From positions 2,108,001 to 2,172,000 of the forward strand of contig JAVLRN010000007.1 of the NCBI GenBank assembly GCA_032821775.1: a DNA stretch of 64,000 nt, in the 5' to 3' direction. Below, one piece after another: positions 40,001 through 52,189 of the stretch (position 1 is the stretch's first letter; each line of letters begins with the position of its first letter). The notes beneath the pieces are model-generated. The model was not told the origin of the DNA. It searched no databases and saw nothing but the letters and a program-made list of their open reading frames with translations. The position numbers and the translations under genes are program-made. The DNA comes from Sanguinoderma infundibulare (Eukaryota; Basidiomycota; Agaricomycetes; Polyporales; Polyporaceae).

Positions 40001-40682
40001 TGATAGCACTTCTATTTCAGCGCGAGCTCCTCGGTCAGTTGGTCGACGAACATCGCCGTGCAGACGATCGGAAGCGGGATCAAAGTCAACACAATCGGCT
40101 CTCATGACCCGTTCTTCTCGAAAGCAGAGTTCTCGGAGGGCGCTGCGGTCAATTTCAGGAATCCGGCGGACATGCTCGCGGAGGCTTTCCCAGCCAAGGT
40201 GGACCTCGACGAACTCGTGCGGGAGATCAGTGCTTTCGAGGGCGCTTGGCAGTACTACTATCCCCTCGTTAACGCGTACTCGCTTGCGAGTCCCGTCTTC
40301 AACGACGACGGGGACCTCTTATTCGAGCTCCGGCGTCACGGAACGGCCGCTTCGTGCGTTCCTACAGTCCCGGTTCCGAACGGACGAAGCTCTCCTGTTC
40401 CGCGACCCCGCTCTGCACGACCGCGTGGACCAGCGGCTCCGGCTAAAATCAGCCAGGGTACGCGCTCCTCCAGTCTCCCTCGATCGCCCGCCAGTCGTGT
40501 CATGCATTTGAATGGTGAGCATGCTTCGGTGTCATCTATGCTGTTCCTGCGCCATGCTGAATCTTTCTATAGTACAGAGCCCCGTTCCGCTGGCGTATAT
40601 TGGCACTCCTGAGTTTATCGATGGAAAGACCACGCCGAAACGTGCTTTCAACCAGAGCGTGAGCGCCGCAACCGTTGAATAG
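37079..40682 (+). CDS. Tandem-array protein A, unknown family
   Basis: I do not recognise the family. ATG at 37079 (MCSDENGAPHALRYLNAQLA), about eleven introns, TAG at 40680-40682; roughly 900 residues without signal peptide or membrane helix. Recognisable blocks, in order: LEFICDHDVIIRFTLKS, RIVGNDMKIGDYGSAIS, YLRDYLEFLHAAGHHVLFSL, RVEILCAREVIVYFIIDEL, YQDWKIAMVVNVL, SWWSLELSD, WRLAFEVELN, ICKNGLNVISSIPVW, FSHGTISISKR, LLSRINALTTLIPT, LRIKISGTVMLKL, GAWQYYYPLVNAY and DGDLLFELRR, then a Ser/Pro/Arg-rich disordered tail. Genes B and C share all blocks. Between 38611 and 38680 the frame is kept only by assuming a 70-nt intron exactly where B and C carry the GFDVIVAISQTSIN segment. Probably functional, but that spot needs transcript data. 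Confidence 0.7.
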
Positions 40683-41202
40683 CCGCTCCGTGCTGGTGGG
40701 ATTGTTGTAGAATGTGAGTTGCTCTCACCTGCCATCGATCCATGATCACCAGGCTGACATGTAAGGATAGAAGCATTCCAAAAGCCCGTCAATATGTCCC
40801 CATACCCTCTTCGATGAATACCAATACACGACCGCCTTCTCTTCTCTTCAAACCTTGTTCCTGCACGTGGTCGGTGGGAAGCTGTCGCTGTAGCAAAGTT
40901 GTGTCGGCGAGCTTGGCACTAGATGCCGCTCTGCCAGTGCGGGACTAGACCACCATGAGGTACTTCATATCGCAGTATCGACGTCTATAAGATGGATTTC
41001 GTGATTCATATCGCCTGCGGGGATTAGTATGTCTTCCCTTTCTCTGTTCAATGTGGCTGAACCTAAGCTGGTGCTGGAGATCACTTCGCAAACTATATGC
41101 GCGCCTCCTCGCGGGTATATCAATGCGCAACGTTGAGCTGGTTTCGATGCAGGTCCTCGTCCACCTTCTCCATCTCCGCCCGAACTCAATCGGTCCACGG
41201 GC
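40683..41202. other. Spacer between tandem-array genes A and B
   Basis: About 520 bases, likely terminator of A and promoter of B. No separate gene or repeat seen. An ATG at 41152 lies out of frame with the conserved product. Confidence 0.5.
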
Positions 41203-44200
41203 ATGCAGTCCTCCGTCTCGGACAGTCTCGAGGCTAGACTAGCGATAGAGTTTCTGAATGCCCAGCTATCCGTGAGTTACGATGCGGCCTTACAGCGGTT
41301 CGGGCTCTACCAGGATGCAGACCTGACGCAGGAACGAAGTACGTAACACTATCGTTGTCAGATCTGGTCGTGGCTGACCGTGGAGGTAACAGGGAACTCG
41401 TATGCTTGGGCGAGGTTCAACTCGCGACAGAAGGGACGGAATGCGGCGACGCTCGAGTTCGCCTTCCACAAACCGCGACTGTCTTTCGTTTGCGATCATG
41501 ACGCCCTCTTGACGCTTGGAATCGAGACCGCGACGATGGTAACCCATGATAGGGATGGGATAGCCAGCAGGTAAAGCAACGTGCCCTAACTGTCGCGTGC
41601 GAATCGTGCTCACTGACTGTAGGACTTCCATGCACCATTGGAACAATACGACGAGGACCTTCCGTATCACCACTGAACGACGAACAATTGTTGGGAACGA
41701 CGTCAAAGTAGGTGATCATGAGAGTCGGATCCACATGTTGGTTTTCGACTTGGAGCGTACGTTGATCCTTGATTACAATCGATCTGCTTCTAATGCGCAT
41801 GCCACTTCAGACGCAAAGCCGGTAGCTCCAGGGAGACACGAGACACATACCGAGCATCAGGCGAGAGAGGACGCGGACCTTGAGCGGCATCTAGTCGGAT
41901 ACCTCAAGGCTCTTCAAGTCGCAGGGCACCACGTCCTGTTCTTAGCTCCAGAGTTCGACGAGGACGATCTCCGCTCTCCGATCCGCTTCTCGCTAACTTC
42001 CGAAGACCCTCCCGAACTCCATGACATCGCTGGTTTCACGGCCCCCATGATCAACCGCTACCTCTCACTTCTCTGGTATACTTCCGCGTTCGTCGCTCGG
42101 CAGAGGCGGCTCACCGGGCAGGCGATCTGGGATCACACGACCTCTCTGGCAGGCTACCATTCTTGGCTCTTCGCTGGCCACGAGGCAGAGTGGCATTCCT
42201 CATATAGAGTTGGTCAGCCAAGAGCGAGCATTCTTTGTGGGCGGGAAGTCATCCTATACTTTCCCCTGTCAGAGATCTGCTTCTACTACGCTGCCGACTA
42301 CATAGACGGCATTACCGTGAAGTAATGATTTTCTTTGTGTCTAAATATTATTCGTTTGACTGACACGGCGGTCGTAGGTCGGAAGTGGACTATGGTGATG
42401 AAGAATGGGTGATCGCTTTGGTCGTTGATGTTATGACGTCAAACTCCGGGATGACCATCCTTGCCGACAGTACGTCACTCGGTGCATAAACTTCGCATCG
42501 GTTCCTAATCCTTCATGCTTTCCTAGGCGCTCGCTATGTCTCCCGTTTTTCCAGGTACACCAACGTTGCAGAGCAGCACGTGGGGGCGCGCGACTTGCTC
42601 ATCACGTTCTTTGTCGAACGGTACTTCAAGCTCGTCGCGGGAACCCGACTCCAGCACCTGATCCGGAACGTACGAGACGAGCATTACATATCCCGGTCCA
42701 CCCTCGACGCGGACGGTAGCTGGTGGATGCTCGAGCGCGATTCTAAGTTTGGCTCCAGCGCGCTGGACAGTACTATCAAACATACCAGGATGCACGGGTT
42801 CGACGTGATTGTCGCCATCTCCCAGACGTCGATCAACACCCAACTCCGTTCTCGACTCTCTAGGATCCACGAGCTGCTCAGGTGGCAACGCAGCGACTGC
42901 TACATAGAGGTGAAGTCGGTTTCCGTGCGCCTCCTCTACGTGGACCAAACGCTTGGTCCGAATGGCGTCATCTCGGACCCAGAGCGATCTCGCGCGATCG
43001 TAACGGTTCATGTATCCGAAGGGACATTAATGTCACTCGTCAACAACTACCTGGAACTCGTACCCTGGTGCGTCCCGCGTATCTACCTGCACATATTCTA
43101 ATGCGCTGATGCCCCTTCTAGTGACCAACCATACCGGTTTGGGGAATGTCGCCTTGCTTTCGAAGTCACCCTTCGTGAATACGAGCATAGCCACCTACAC
43201 AACCCGGGCTACTCCCCGAAGCCCTACTCGTACCCCACATATGACACCAACGATTACGACCTACACCATATATATCTGGATCTCCAGCGTACGTGTTCAC
43301 TACCTCTAGGAGTATGCTTCCTGTACGACGCTTATCAATGCAACAGATGCTGAACACTCACCAGAGAACTCCGACTTCGACGACTCTTGGGACCTAGACG
43401 GCTTTATCGACAACCGTGTGCAGATGACGGTTGTAGATCGCATTCTCAAGGAGTACCTGCCGGAACTCATGAACCACGGCGCCCATATCGTTGCCACCAT
43501 TCCTATCTATAAATCCACCGCTACCCCTGCATTCTACAAGCTTACGAGCATGACCTTCCGTACGTACGCAGAGACAAGCATCGCCAGTGGCGCCGACGCA
43601 CAGCTGTCCGCGTCGCGCCCAGAGCAGATCCTATTCGTGCTCGGAATGACCGCAAATGGCATGCTGCCGAAGGTGAAGGCGTTCAAGCCCTCGACACGGT
43701 GGGTCGTGCACGCCAGTGCAGGCTTCTCTCACGGGACGTTCGCGATCTCCCGGAGCACGTTCCACCTCCGTCTGCACTCCCTCCTCGCGCGCGTCAACGC
43801 GCTCACCACGCTCGTGCCCGTCTCTCCTTCGTACGACGGCATGGCCGGCGGCCGAGACATCGTGCAGCAGTGGGCGAAGCACAAGGACTTCTCCGACCAG
43901 CGTTGCGACTGGAAGGCGGTCGACTCAGACGACAACCTCACGGCGGACAAGTTCGAGTGGCAGTACACGAGGGAGTGGAACATGTCCGAGGAAGGGACGA
44001 GGCTTGCGGTGAAGGGCAATTACTTCGTCTCCTGTGAGTTTAATTTGTCTTTTGGCGCACGTCGTGCATTCTCTAACCGGGTGTTTTGTCCAGGTATGAC
44101 TCATAACGAACTCGAGCTACCAGACGTCACCATGCTATCCAGTGGCTCGATGGAAGTTAGGATGTCGGGCACGATCAAACTCAGGATCGCGAGCACGCGC

Positions 44201-45191
44201 ACCGACAATACCTGGAGGTGCGTTCTCAAACTACATAAGACCGTATTATTTCCTGATTGTTGCAATGGGGTGGGTTTCCAGCACCGAATCTTCTGCTTTC
44301 TGGAAGGTCTCCATCAATGTCAAGACCGCCGGACGTGGCATCGTGAAGGTTGAGATAGACGGCATCGACAACGTCAAACAACTGCCACCCAAGACCATCA
44401 TCCGCCGTGGGAGCGCCGAAGTACCAGACGCGTACCAAATCCTTCAAGCGCATTTACCGCAGAAAGAAGACTTCGCTGACGTCCTGAAGGAGCTCGAGGA
44501 GTTGCAAGGCGCCTGGAAGTATTACTACCCCAGCACGAACGCGTTCGCGTTGTGCAGCCCCATGTTCAATTTCGACGGCGACCTTCTCTTCGAGCTCCGT
44601 CGGTCTCAGACGATCGTCCAACACTTGCCGTCGGGGAGAGCCGCGAGCAGCCCGATCTCACCACATGCGAGGACCAGTCGATCAGCCTCCCCGAGCCCCG
44701 TGTCTCCGCACAATGGCACCACCGAACGCCACCGGGCACGCCTGTCGAGTTCTGTTGAGCGGAGGAGCGCGCCTAGTTCCCGTGCCTCGAGTCCCGTCCC
44801 TGACCGCGATCGAGGACGAACCCCTTCCCCAGTGACCCGTTTCGGAAGCCAGGTCGTCATGAACTCAGGTCTCACGAGGTCTTCTGTCGACATCTCGGTG
44901 GGCGGAGGGTCGCGACAGGGTGTAGCGCGGACCGGGACTTCAAACCCTCCGCCCAATGTGCGCAGAGACTCCAGCGAAGGCTCTGGGCTAGGCATCGGCG
45001 TTCGAATGAACGTTCCTCAGTCTGGTATGTTCTGACTTGGATGACTATGGCTTCTTCTCGCTGACGTGTGGTTCATAGAAGAGCGTGCTGAGCGCGCGCA
45101 GCCCATACCTGGGAGGAGTGCGACTATGCCGGTGAGATTCGGAGGTTCTGTGGCTGGACGTGGAGGTGGCGTGGGGGCGCGAGTTGGTTGA
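41203..45191 (+). CDS. Tandem-array protein B, unknown family, TULIP/P-47-like motif
   Basis: ATG at 41203 (MQSSVSDSLEARLAIEFLNA), about eleven introns, TGA at 45189; around 1,050 residues, cytosolic by appearance. Same block order as A: LSFVCDHDALLTLGIET, RTIVGNDVKVGDHESRI, LKALQVAGHHVLFLAPEF, RASILCGREVILYFPLSE, EWVIALVVDVM, SWWMLERDSKFGSSA, GFDVIVAISQTSINTQL, YDLHHIYLDLQ, LMNHGAHIVATIPIYKS, FSHGTFAISRSTFH, LLARVNALTTLVPVSP, MEVRMSGTIKLRIAS, GAWKYYYPSTNAF and DGDLLFELRRSQ. The tail (44640-45190) is rich in Ser, Pro and Arg and looks disordered. GFDVIVA-SQTSIN recalls the GWDxxYA-xxxxVN motif of TULIP-fold P-47 proteins; this is only a motif-level hint. All frames are open and splice sites are good, so the gene looks functional. 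Confidence 0.75.
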
Positions 45192-46654
45192 ACAGCGCCG
45201 TGGTCACGGTAGAGTTAGCAGACTGTTGAAGTGACCATCCACCGATTTGTCAGTTTGACTTGTGAGTTGATGCACCTTCAACTTCACCTTCGCACGAGTG
45301 GGCTTGTACATATGCGTACCCTTGCATGAAGTCTCGTCATTTGGAACGTTTGCAAGTCCAGAACGGGGTGCGCGGTAGCCGCATCAGCTCTCACGGCAAC
45401 GCCCGGTAACGTCAGTCTCGGCTCTCGGACAGTTTTCGGACTTGGAATTGAACCACGACCACTACGTACTTTCGAACCTGTGCTTTGGACTTCGTTACGC
45501 ACGGCGTTCTGTGAGAGCCTTCCGCACAGCAAGGGGGCTCCTCATGGGGCCTCACAAATAAAAGGTGCGAGAAATATTTTCGGTTATCTTCACAATGATC
45601 AGACGCAGGCTGACGCGTCCTCTTGATCCCCTTCCGATGTTCTGTAGAAGTGCGACGATTGCAACTCTTGTGCATGCATGTCAACTCTAAAACTGCGGTG
45701 ACGGGTGGCCAACGCCACGGCTTTCAAGCAATGCAGGAGAGCGTACCTGGATGGTATCTCAGGGTATGCTTCCCAGAGCGTAGAAGTCCTCGCGACTGTC
45801 AGAGTGACTGATCGTCATTCCCAAGTATGGGATCCGGCTATCCAAACCTTTCGTTGCTGATATATGTCTCAGATGCCAGTGGATTGGCCTGCCAAACAGC
45901 GTTGACGTCGTCAGTGGGCGCATGATCATCGGCCGGACATTCTTGGATGGGGGGCAGGCCACCTTTTTGCTCTTCGCCAACCTATGTGCTAACCTCTTTA
46001 TTGACCATGCCTGATAGATTCATTGTTAGTCTCGCCATTCTGCAAGATGTCCAACATCACCGATGAATCAATATCGGGCACGATGGTGTGCTGAGGATTC
46101 TGCAGAGAACGTGCCGATACGGTTTCATTCGGCGTCGACTTCTTAGACATCATATGAGCGGTTAATGCGCTTCCTAGCTCGGATTGGGTTTTCAGGTGCT
46201 AAAGTAGCTAACTAGCTAATTATGTCGTGCGTCGCGCCGCGATCCATTTTGCTGCATAACAATGCTGGCTATCATCTTGAACCTGCGCTCAGCGAGCAGC
46301 AGAACTTCCTCTCACGATTCCTCTCGGTCTGTGTTTTAACTCGACGTGTATAACAAGCACCACTGATATGCGTCGACGCAGTCCATGGAATACGCCGCTT
46401 TCCACTCTCCTGCATGGTTGGGACACGTCGTGTGTCCAACTTCGTTCATATCTTCCAATCAGTCATCATGGGGCACAACCCGGTCTATACTTTCGCCGGG
46501 TCCTTGGTACATGACCCTCATCCTCGACGCCGTGTTTGGAATCCAGGCTCACTCTGCGGTCGCCCTGCGCGCTTTAGAAAGACTATTTTATGGCTCACCG
46601 TCCCAAGCACAACCCAACCTCCTCTCCTCTCATTCCCGGTCATAGGCTTTCGAC
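45192..46654. other. Spacer between tandem-array genes B and C
   Basis: About 1.46 kb, longer than the A-B spacer. Several short frames exist on both strands but none has an ATG with recognisable sequence or good codon pattern. No tRNA or clear transposon end seen. Confidence 0.5.
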
Positions 46655-49600
46655 ATGTCCTCTTTCGCTAAAGCCGAGACCGTCGCCGCCAGAATAGTCC
46701 TCAGATACCTGAATTCTCAACTCGTCGAAAACCATACCACTGCGTCGGACTGGTTCGACTTGTATGGGGAAGAAGACAAGGAGTTCGGAGAACGGAGTAG
46801 GTGACCGCTTTTTCTCGAATCGTGCCTTCTTTTACACGTATGTTGCAGGAAATTCGTATGCTTGGTTTAAGTACCGCCATCAGCTGAAAGGAGCCGACGG
46901 CGATGTCATCGAATTCCTGTTCGACAAGCCAACGCTCACCTTCATTTGCGATCACGATGCTCTTCTCCGCCTTGAGATCAAATCCATGTCCAAGGTCTCA
47001 CAAGATGGCAATGAAAGGTACTTCCCATCCGTCATCTTCAGTCCGCGACTTACCTTCTCTTCTGTATAAGGCCCATACAATCAAGTGCTACTATTTGTTA
47101 CCGTGTTGCCACCCACCGTCGCTCAATTGTCGGCAACGACATGAAAGTAGGTGACCACGAGAGTCGCATTCGCCTCTTGGTCTGCGACTTTAACAGTACG
47201 TTTGCATTTTCTAATGCGTGATAACGTCTCTAAGCTGCCTTGATCGCAGATCCAAGATTCGTCGACTCTAGAGGCGTCATGGACGACACCTTAAAGCTCG
47301 ACATCAACCGGTATCTCATGTCCTACTTGAAGGTCCTTTATGCCGGGGGCCACCATGCCCTATTCTTTCCACCCGAGTTCTCAGAAGACGACAGTCACCC
47401 CGAGGTCCACTTCTCGTTCGCAGGAAGCCGCGAGGACCGAGTCCTTCTCGACAACCTCTACGGATGCACGGCCGAGATGATCAACGGCTACCTTTCCCTC
47501 CTCTGGTACACATGCGCATTCATTGCTCGCGAGAGGGGTCAGCGAAGTCGCCCTCTGTGGGACAGAGCGTCGTCTTTGGCAGGATATAATTCCTGGTTTG
47601 TCCCCGACTATCAGCCCGTTGATTGGCACGTGTCTCTCAAGTTCGGCGAGCCGAGGGTGGCTATTCTCTGCTCGCGCGAAGTGATACTCCATTTCACCTT
47701 GACGGAAGTCAGCTTCTACCATGTTTCGGAGTTCTCCGAGGGTACGGAATTTGTCGAAAGGTACGTGTTTATGCTGCTGTCGCTTTGTCACGAGCTCATG
47801 CTCCAATCACACACAGGTCAGAGCCGGACTACAGGGACTGGAAGATCGCGTTGATCATCGATGTTGTTGCATCTAAAGTTGGTATTGCTATCAGGCCCGC
47901 AAGTAAGTGCGCACAGAGGTCGGGTCAGGCAGCCATGTGTTAACAGTCATGGTTAATTAGGTGCTCGACACACGTCGGAGTTTACGGAGTACACAGATGT
48001 GCGAGACGAGCACAAGGTCGCCATTGAAGTGCTCACCGAGTTCTTCGTCGAGCGTTACTTCAAGCTCATCGCGGCGACACGCCTAAAATACCTGTTCCAC
48101 CGGATTCGCTCCGAGTACCTGGACGTCACTTCGTCTGGTTTCGACATCGACGGGAGCTGGTGGATGCTGGAGCGCAACTCCGGATTCGGCGCTCACATCC
48201 TTCACAGCACTATCAAGCACACGACTATGGAGGGCTTCGATGTCGTCATCGCTGTGTCGCAGACGTCCATCAACGCCCAGATTCTCCGTCTGTTCAAAGT
48301 CCACGAAGGGGCGCGGTGGGCTCGCGGGGACTCGGACTGGTTCGACATCGAGATCAGGGCGGTTACAGTGCGCTTGCTCGACATGGACGAAGCCCCGAAG
48401 TCCGAGGAGACGCTGGCAGCAGAGACCCCTCAGGACTCGGACGACGAACGCACCCTTGATGGCACGACGCCCACGAAAGGATCGTCACCTGTTTCCCGAG
48501 CCATCGTTACCGTCCACATCATGGAGGCGACGTTGCAAGGGATAATCGATGCCAGGCTGAACCTAGAGCGGATGTGTGTGCTCTCTTCCTTTCCTGCGGG
48601 CGTTAGCTGACGTCTCTTCTCAGTCCCGAACCATACATTTTCCGTGACTGTCAGTTGGCATTCGAGGTCGAAGTCAAGGAATGCGACCATTGGGACCTGA
48701 ACTGCCAACACTACAGTTCCCGTCCGTACTCGGAACCCCCACCGAAGGGCGCTGATCGTGATCGCACCAAGGCCCGTGATCACTATGTGCTCCGACATAT
48801 CTACCTCGATCTCGAAAGCATGTACTTTATGCGCTCATGAGTGTGTTGTACACAGACTAATCCTCGATGTCAACAGACGCACGCTTCGCTCCTGAATACA
48901 GCCCGTGCGACGACAGGGAATACGCCGAGGAGAACATACGTGCACGAATGACCCTTGCAGAACATCTCAAGATGGCCTACTTCCGCCAGCTCATCGAGCA
49001 CGGCATGCACATCCTCGCCAGCATCCCCATCTACACCTACGCGGCAACCTCAGCGTTCCACCGCATGACTAGCATGACGTACCGGACGTTTGCAGCTGAG
49101 ACGACGGTGTCCGCCGGGTTCACCGAAGAAGAGTCGGCGACGCGCTCGGAGCAGATTCTCTTCGTCTTGGGAATGATCGGCGGAAACCCTCTTCCGCCCG
49201 TCAGCTTCTTCAAGCCGTCCCCGTCGTGGCTTGTTCGCGGCAAGTTCTCGCACGGGACGCTCGCGATATCGAGACAGACGTTCCACAGCAGGCTGCAGGC
49301 GCTTCTCGCGCGCGTCAACGCGCTCACGACCCTCGAGCCGGTCTCCCAGACGGACCGCGGGAAGACGAGCGCGGACGTCGTTCAGCAGTGGGCGAAGCAC
49401 CCGGACCGCAAATCGCACCCGTGCGAGTGGACGCCGATCGACGCGGACGAGGATGACACGAACTCGGACAGGTTTGAGTGGAAGTGGTTCCACGAGCGGC
49501 GTGTGCAGGAGCAAGGGACCCGGCCGTCGACGAAGAAAGAGTACTTCATTCGCTGTGCGTATCGCTTCTTTCATTTCCGCACCTATGTTGATCATCCGCA

Positions 49601-50470
49601 CTAGGCACTACCAACAATGAGCTCGAGCTGCCCGACATCTCAACCCTCTCGAGCGGCGCTCTCGAGATCAGGATGTCGGGCACAATCAAGCTAGAGATCT
49701 CCAGCACGCGCTCTCTGCACGCTTGGAAGTACGTCGATCTCCCTTTTCCCTCTACATCTTTTGAACACGCTGACGATATCTAGCACCGAGTCGTCCGCGA
49801 CGTGGAACATCGCCATCATCATCAAGACTTCTACTCGCGGCAGCGTCGAGGTCGAGATCGAGGGGCTCGACGACATCCAGCAGTCCCCGCCGAAGACGTC
49901 CATCCGCCGCGGGAGCGCCAACATCCCTGACGCGCATGCGACCCTCAAGAACCATCTACTCAAGAAGGAGGACTTCAACGACGTCCTGCGAGAGCTCAAG
50001 GAGTTCCAGGGCGACTGGAAGTACTACTACCCTGCGTCGAGCCCGTTCACGCTCTGCACGCCGATGTTCAATCTGGACGGGGACCTCCTCTTCGAGCTAC
50101 GACGCTCCCAGACGACGGCGAAGCGGACCACGACGACCGCGAGTGCTGAGCGCAGGAGGGCCGGCAGGCGTGGCAAACACGACTCGCCAGTGACAGTGGC
50201 TGAGTCTCCCGACGCGGTCGAGCGAGCAGCGTCTGAAAGTAAGGGATCACGATCAAATCTCTTGCTCTCTCCCTAACTCATCTATAGGTTGAAGCAGTCG
50301 CTCGAGTCGAGGTAGCTGAAGAACATCAATTCGCACAATCCCAACCAGTAAACGAAGCCGTCTCCCCGCCCCCACAAACGACGTACCCCCCGACTCCTCG
50401 AAACCCACAGTCTCGACCTGTTCCCAGACGTCAGAACACAACGTTTCCCAGGATAGCTACCACATTTTGA
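46655..50470 (+). CDS. Tandem-array protein C, unknown family, TULIP/P-47-like motif
   Basis: ATG at 46655 (MSSFAKAETVAARIVLRYLN), introns at the same places as in B, TGA at 50468-50470; about 1,000 residues. Blocks: LTFICDHDALLRLEIKS, RSIVGNDMKVGDHESRI, LKVLYAGGHHALFFPPEF, RVAILCSREVILHFTLTE, YRDWKIALIIDVVAS, SWWMLERNSGFGAHI, GFDVVIAVSQTSINAQI, LIEHGMHILASIPIYTY, FSHGTLAISRQTFH, LLARVNALTTLEPVS, LEIRMSGTIKLEISS, TWNIAIIIKTST, GDWKYYYPASSPF and DGDLLFELRRSQT. It is closer to B than to A. The end depends on the last acceptor: the AG at about 50292 keeps the frame to 50470, whereas the AG at 50286 would stop the protein at once. Function unknown. Confidence 0.75.
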
Positions 50471-50794
50471 AGTTTGTAATGATGTACGATTTAGAGGGTC
50501 ATGTGGCGAGCCGTTGTCTAGCGAGTTGTCTAGAGAAGTTCATCCACGAATTTCCTCTCGGACGGGAGCCACGTGTGAGACTACGTAAAGTAGACCCGCC
50601 ACTCACCGCGTGTATGCAGGGGGTCCCTTGGAAGACGGAATCTTGCAAGAAGAAATTCGTTACCTCCGAATAGGATAGGAAGTCCTCTGAACGGGGGCCG
50701 AACAGGCAACAATTGAGCGCCTACCCTATGTCGCTCAACAAGAGACACGACATGCCGACAATATCCGAACACTTTGCACAGGGTTACATAGCAC

Positions 50795-52055
50795 AGCTGA
50801 TAACAAACGACTCCACGTTCCGAGTTGACGATTTTATGTTATTGCATGTTTTTGTACCGGACTGCATCTACACGACGAACTCGGTGATCGTGCACATGCG
50901 CCGCCCAGGGTTTTCTCTTTTCTCCCGACTGACATCGACCTCACAAACCTCCATAAACGACCGCGCCAAAACCTCAACCAAAGCCCGTCACGACCCTTGG
51001 TGCATCCCTCTGGTTCCACCCCACGACCCCAGCCGAAGGCAGGGGCGCGAGGAACGCGCGCGCAATAGTGGACGAATCCTGCGCCAGCCCCGCGGGGGCT
51101 GGCGAACGCCTGTCATACTTGTCCAACGGGCCTCTGTCGTTCCGATATGGGCATCAGACAGGTGCTTCGCACTCGGACAACATGCGAGAGCTACTTGCCG
51201 AGGGCACTTTTCTGCGACGCTGTCACGACGCGTATGTGGCAGTATGGCAGAAAGGTGGCCATGCTCCAGGGTGCTGTGGACACGACCCTGCTTCAACCGC
51301 CACAGGCGGGAGCGGTAGTCGTATGCGCCAGACCGGCCTTCTGCAGCCCAATGGTCGGGATGAGCCAAGGTGAGTGGTGGGAGCTGCGCAGGCGACTCAC
51401 AGAGTGCTCCTCCACGATCGTCACCGTGCGGTACACGGCAGAGCCTAATGCTTGGTGATCGAGGAGGGAAGCTCGAGGACGAGAGGGCGAAGGGACAGTA
51501 GGCGTCGTCCATACTAGTCGAGGGGCTGACAGGACCTCGGGGTGGTTTCGGCAGCAGGTCGAATTATGAGAGGGGAAAGCGAGGTCGAACGCGGGGGCCA
51601 GGGACGCGGCGTGTAGACAGATGTCCGACACGCCGTCCCCAGCCGGAACACGTCGAGTCCGGAGGCCGAGTGGGGTGGAAGAGGAACCGAGGCATGTGGA
51701 GGGAACGTTGATAAGTCTTCTTGCAAGTAGGCTGGAGAGGAAGTAGATCCGGGTTTTGTTGTTTTCTAGATGCAGATGATCGAGAGAAGATGGTGAAGAG
51801 CATCGCTGGGGAGCGCTGGTGGTGGCGAGTCGCACTGGTAGATGATGGTTGTGGATGAGGAGATGATGGCGCTCCGGGGTGGTTCTTTATGCCCTTCACG
51901 ATGGTGGCTAACCACCCAACCTCCGGATCTGATTTGGCAAGTCACCTTCCACAGATGGCTAGGCTCGGCTGACTTGCAAAGGACGAGGCTTGCGAAGCCT
52001 AGGCTTGAGTTGGCGTACATGCCTTCACAGCGGCTGGGTTTCCGGGGACACGACA
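50795..52055 (-). repeat. Left arm of a 1.25-kb inverted repeat
   Basis: This arm matches 60828-62085 in inverted orientation with only scattered substitutions and small indels. It contains a perfect-stem palindrome, CGCCAGCCCC-GCG-GGGGCTGGCG, near 51092-51114. On the minus strand an open frame begins MLFTIFSRSSASRK (near 51803) and runs to about 51564, and another covers 51293-51835. Both are kept in the other arm. No transposase similarity was seen. Confidence 0.85.
51293..51899 (-). CDS. Possible small gene inside inverted-repeat arm (left copy)
   Basis: The frame starting MLFTIFSRSSASRKQQNPDL runs about 80 residues; a second overlapping frame ends with YRTVTIVEEHS at a GTGAGT donor, and an acceptor after GGGCTGCAG gives KAGLAHTTTAPACGG. 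Both copies of the arm keep these frames and the splice sites. In the first 25 codons of the MLFTIF frame five base differences between the arms change only one residue (Q to E), which hints at coding, but the differences are few and clustered. No family is recognised, and this may be non-coding. Confidence 0.25.
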
Positions 52056-52189
52056 TGACACATTGTGGGGCAGGCATCTACGTTCGCGTGTTGTGTTTGC
52101 CGCTCTCAAATCGGAGGTACCGAGGTCAGTCTGTCCCCGCGAAAGACCAATTCCATTGCTGAAGCTCTACCAGCGCTGAGGGCGGCGAT

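Noticed and set aside
45280..45690. Minus-strand frames between array genes B and C
   Set aside because: No motif, no splice support, and composition unlike neighbouring exons.
37079..50470. Transposon or retroelement polyprotein in the tandem array
   Set aside because: No reverse transcriptase, integrase, transposase or helicase motifs; many spliceosomal introns at conserved positions argue for host genes.
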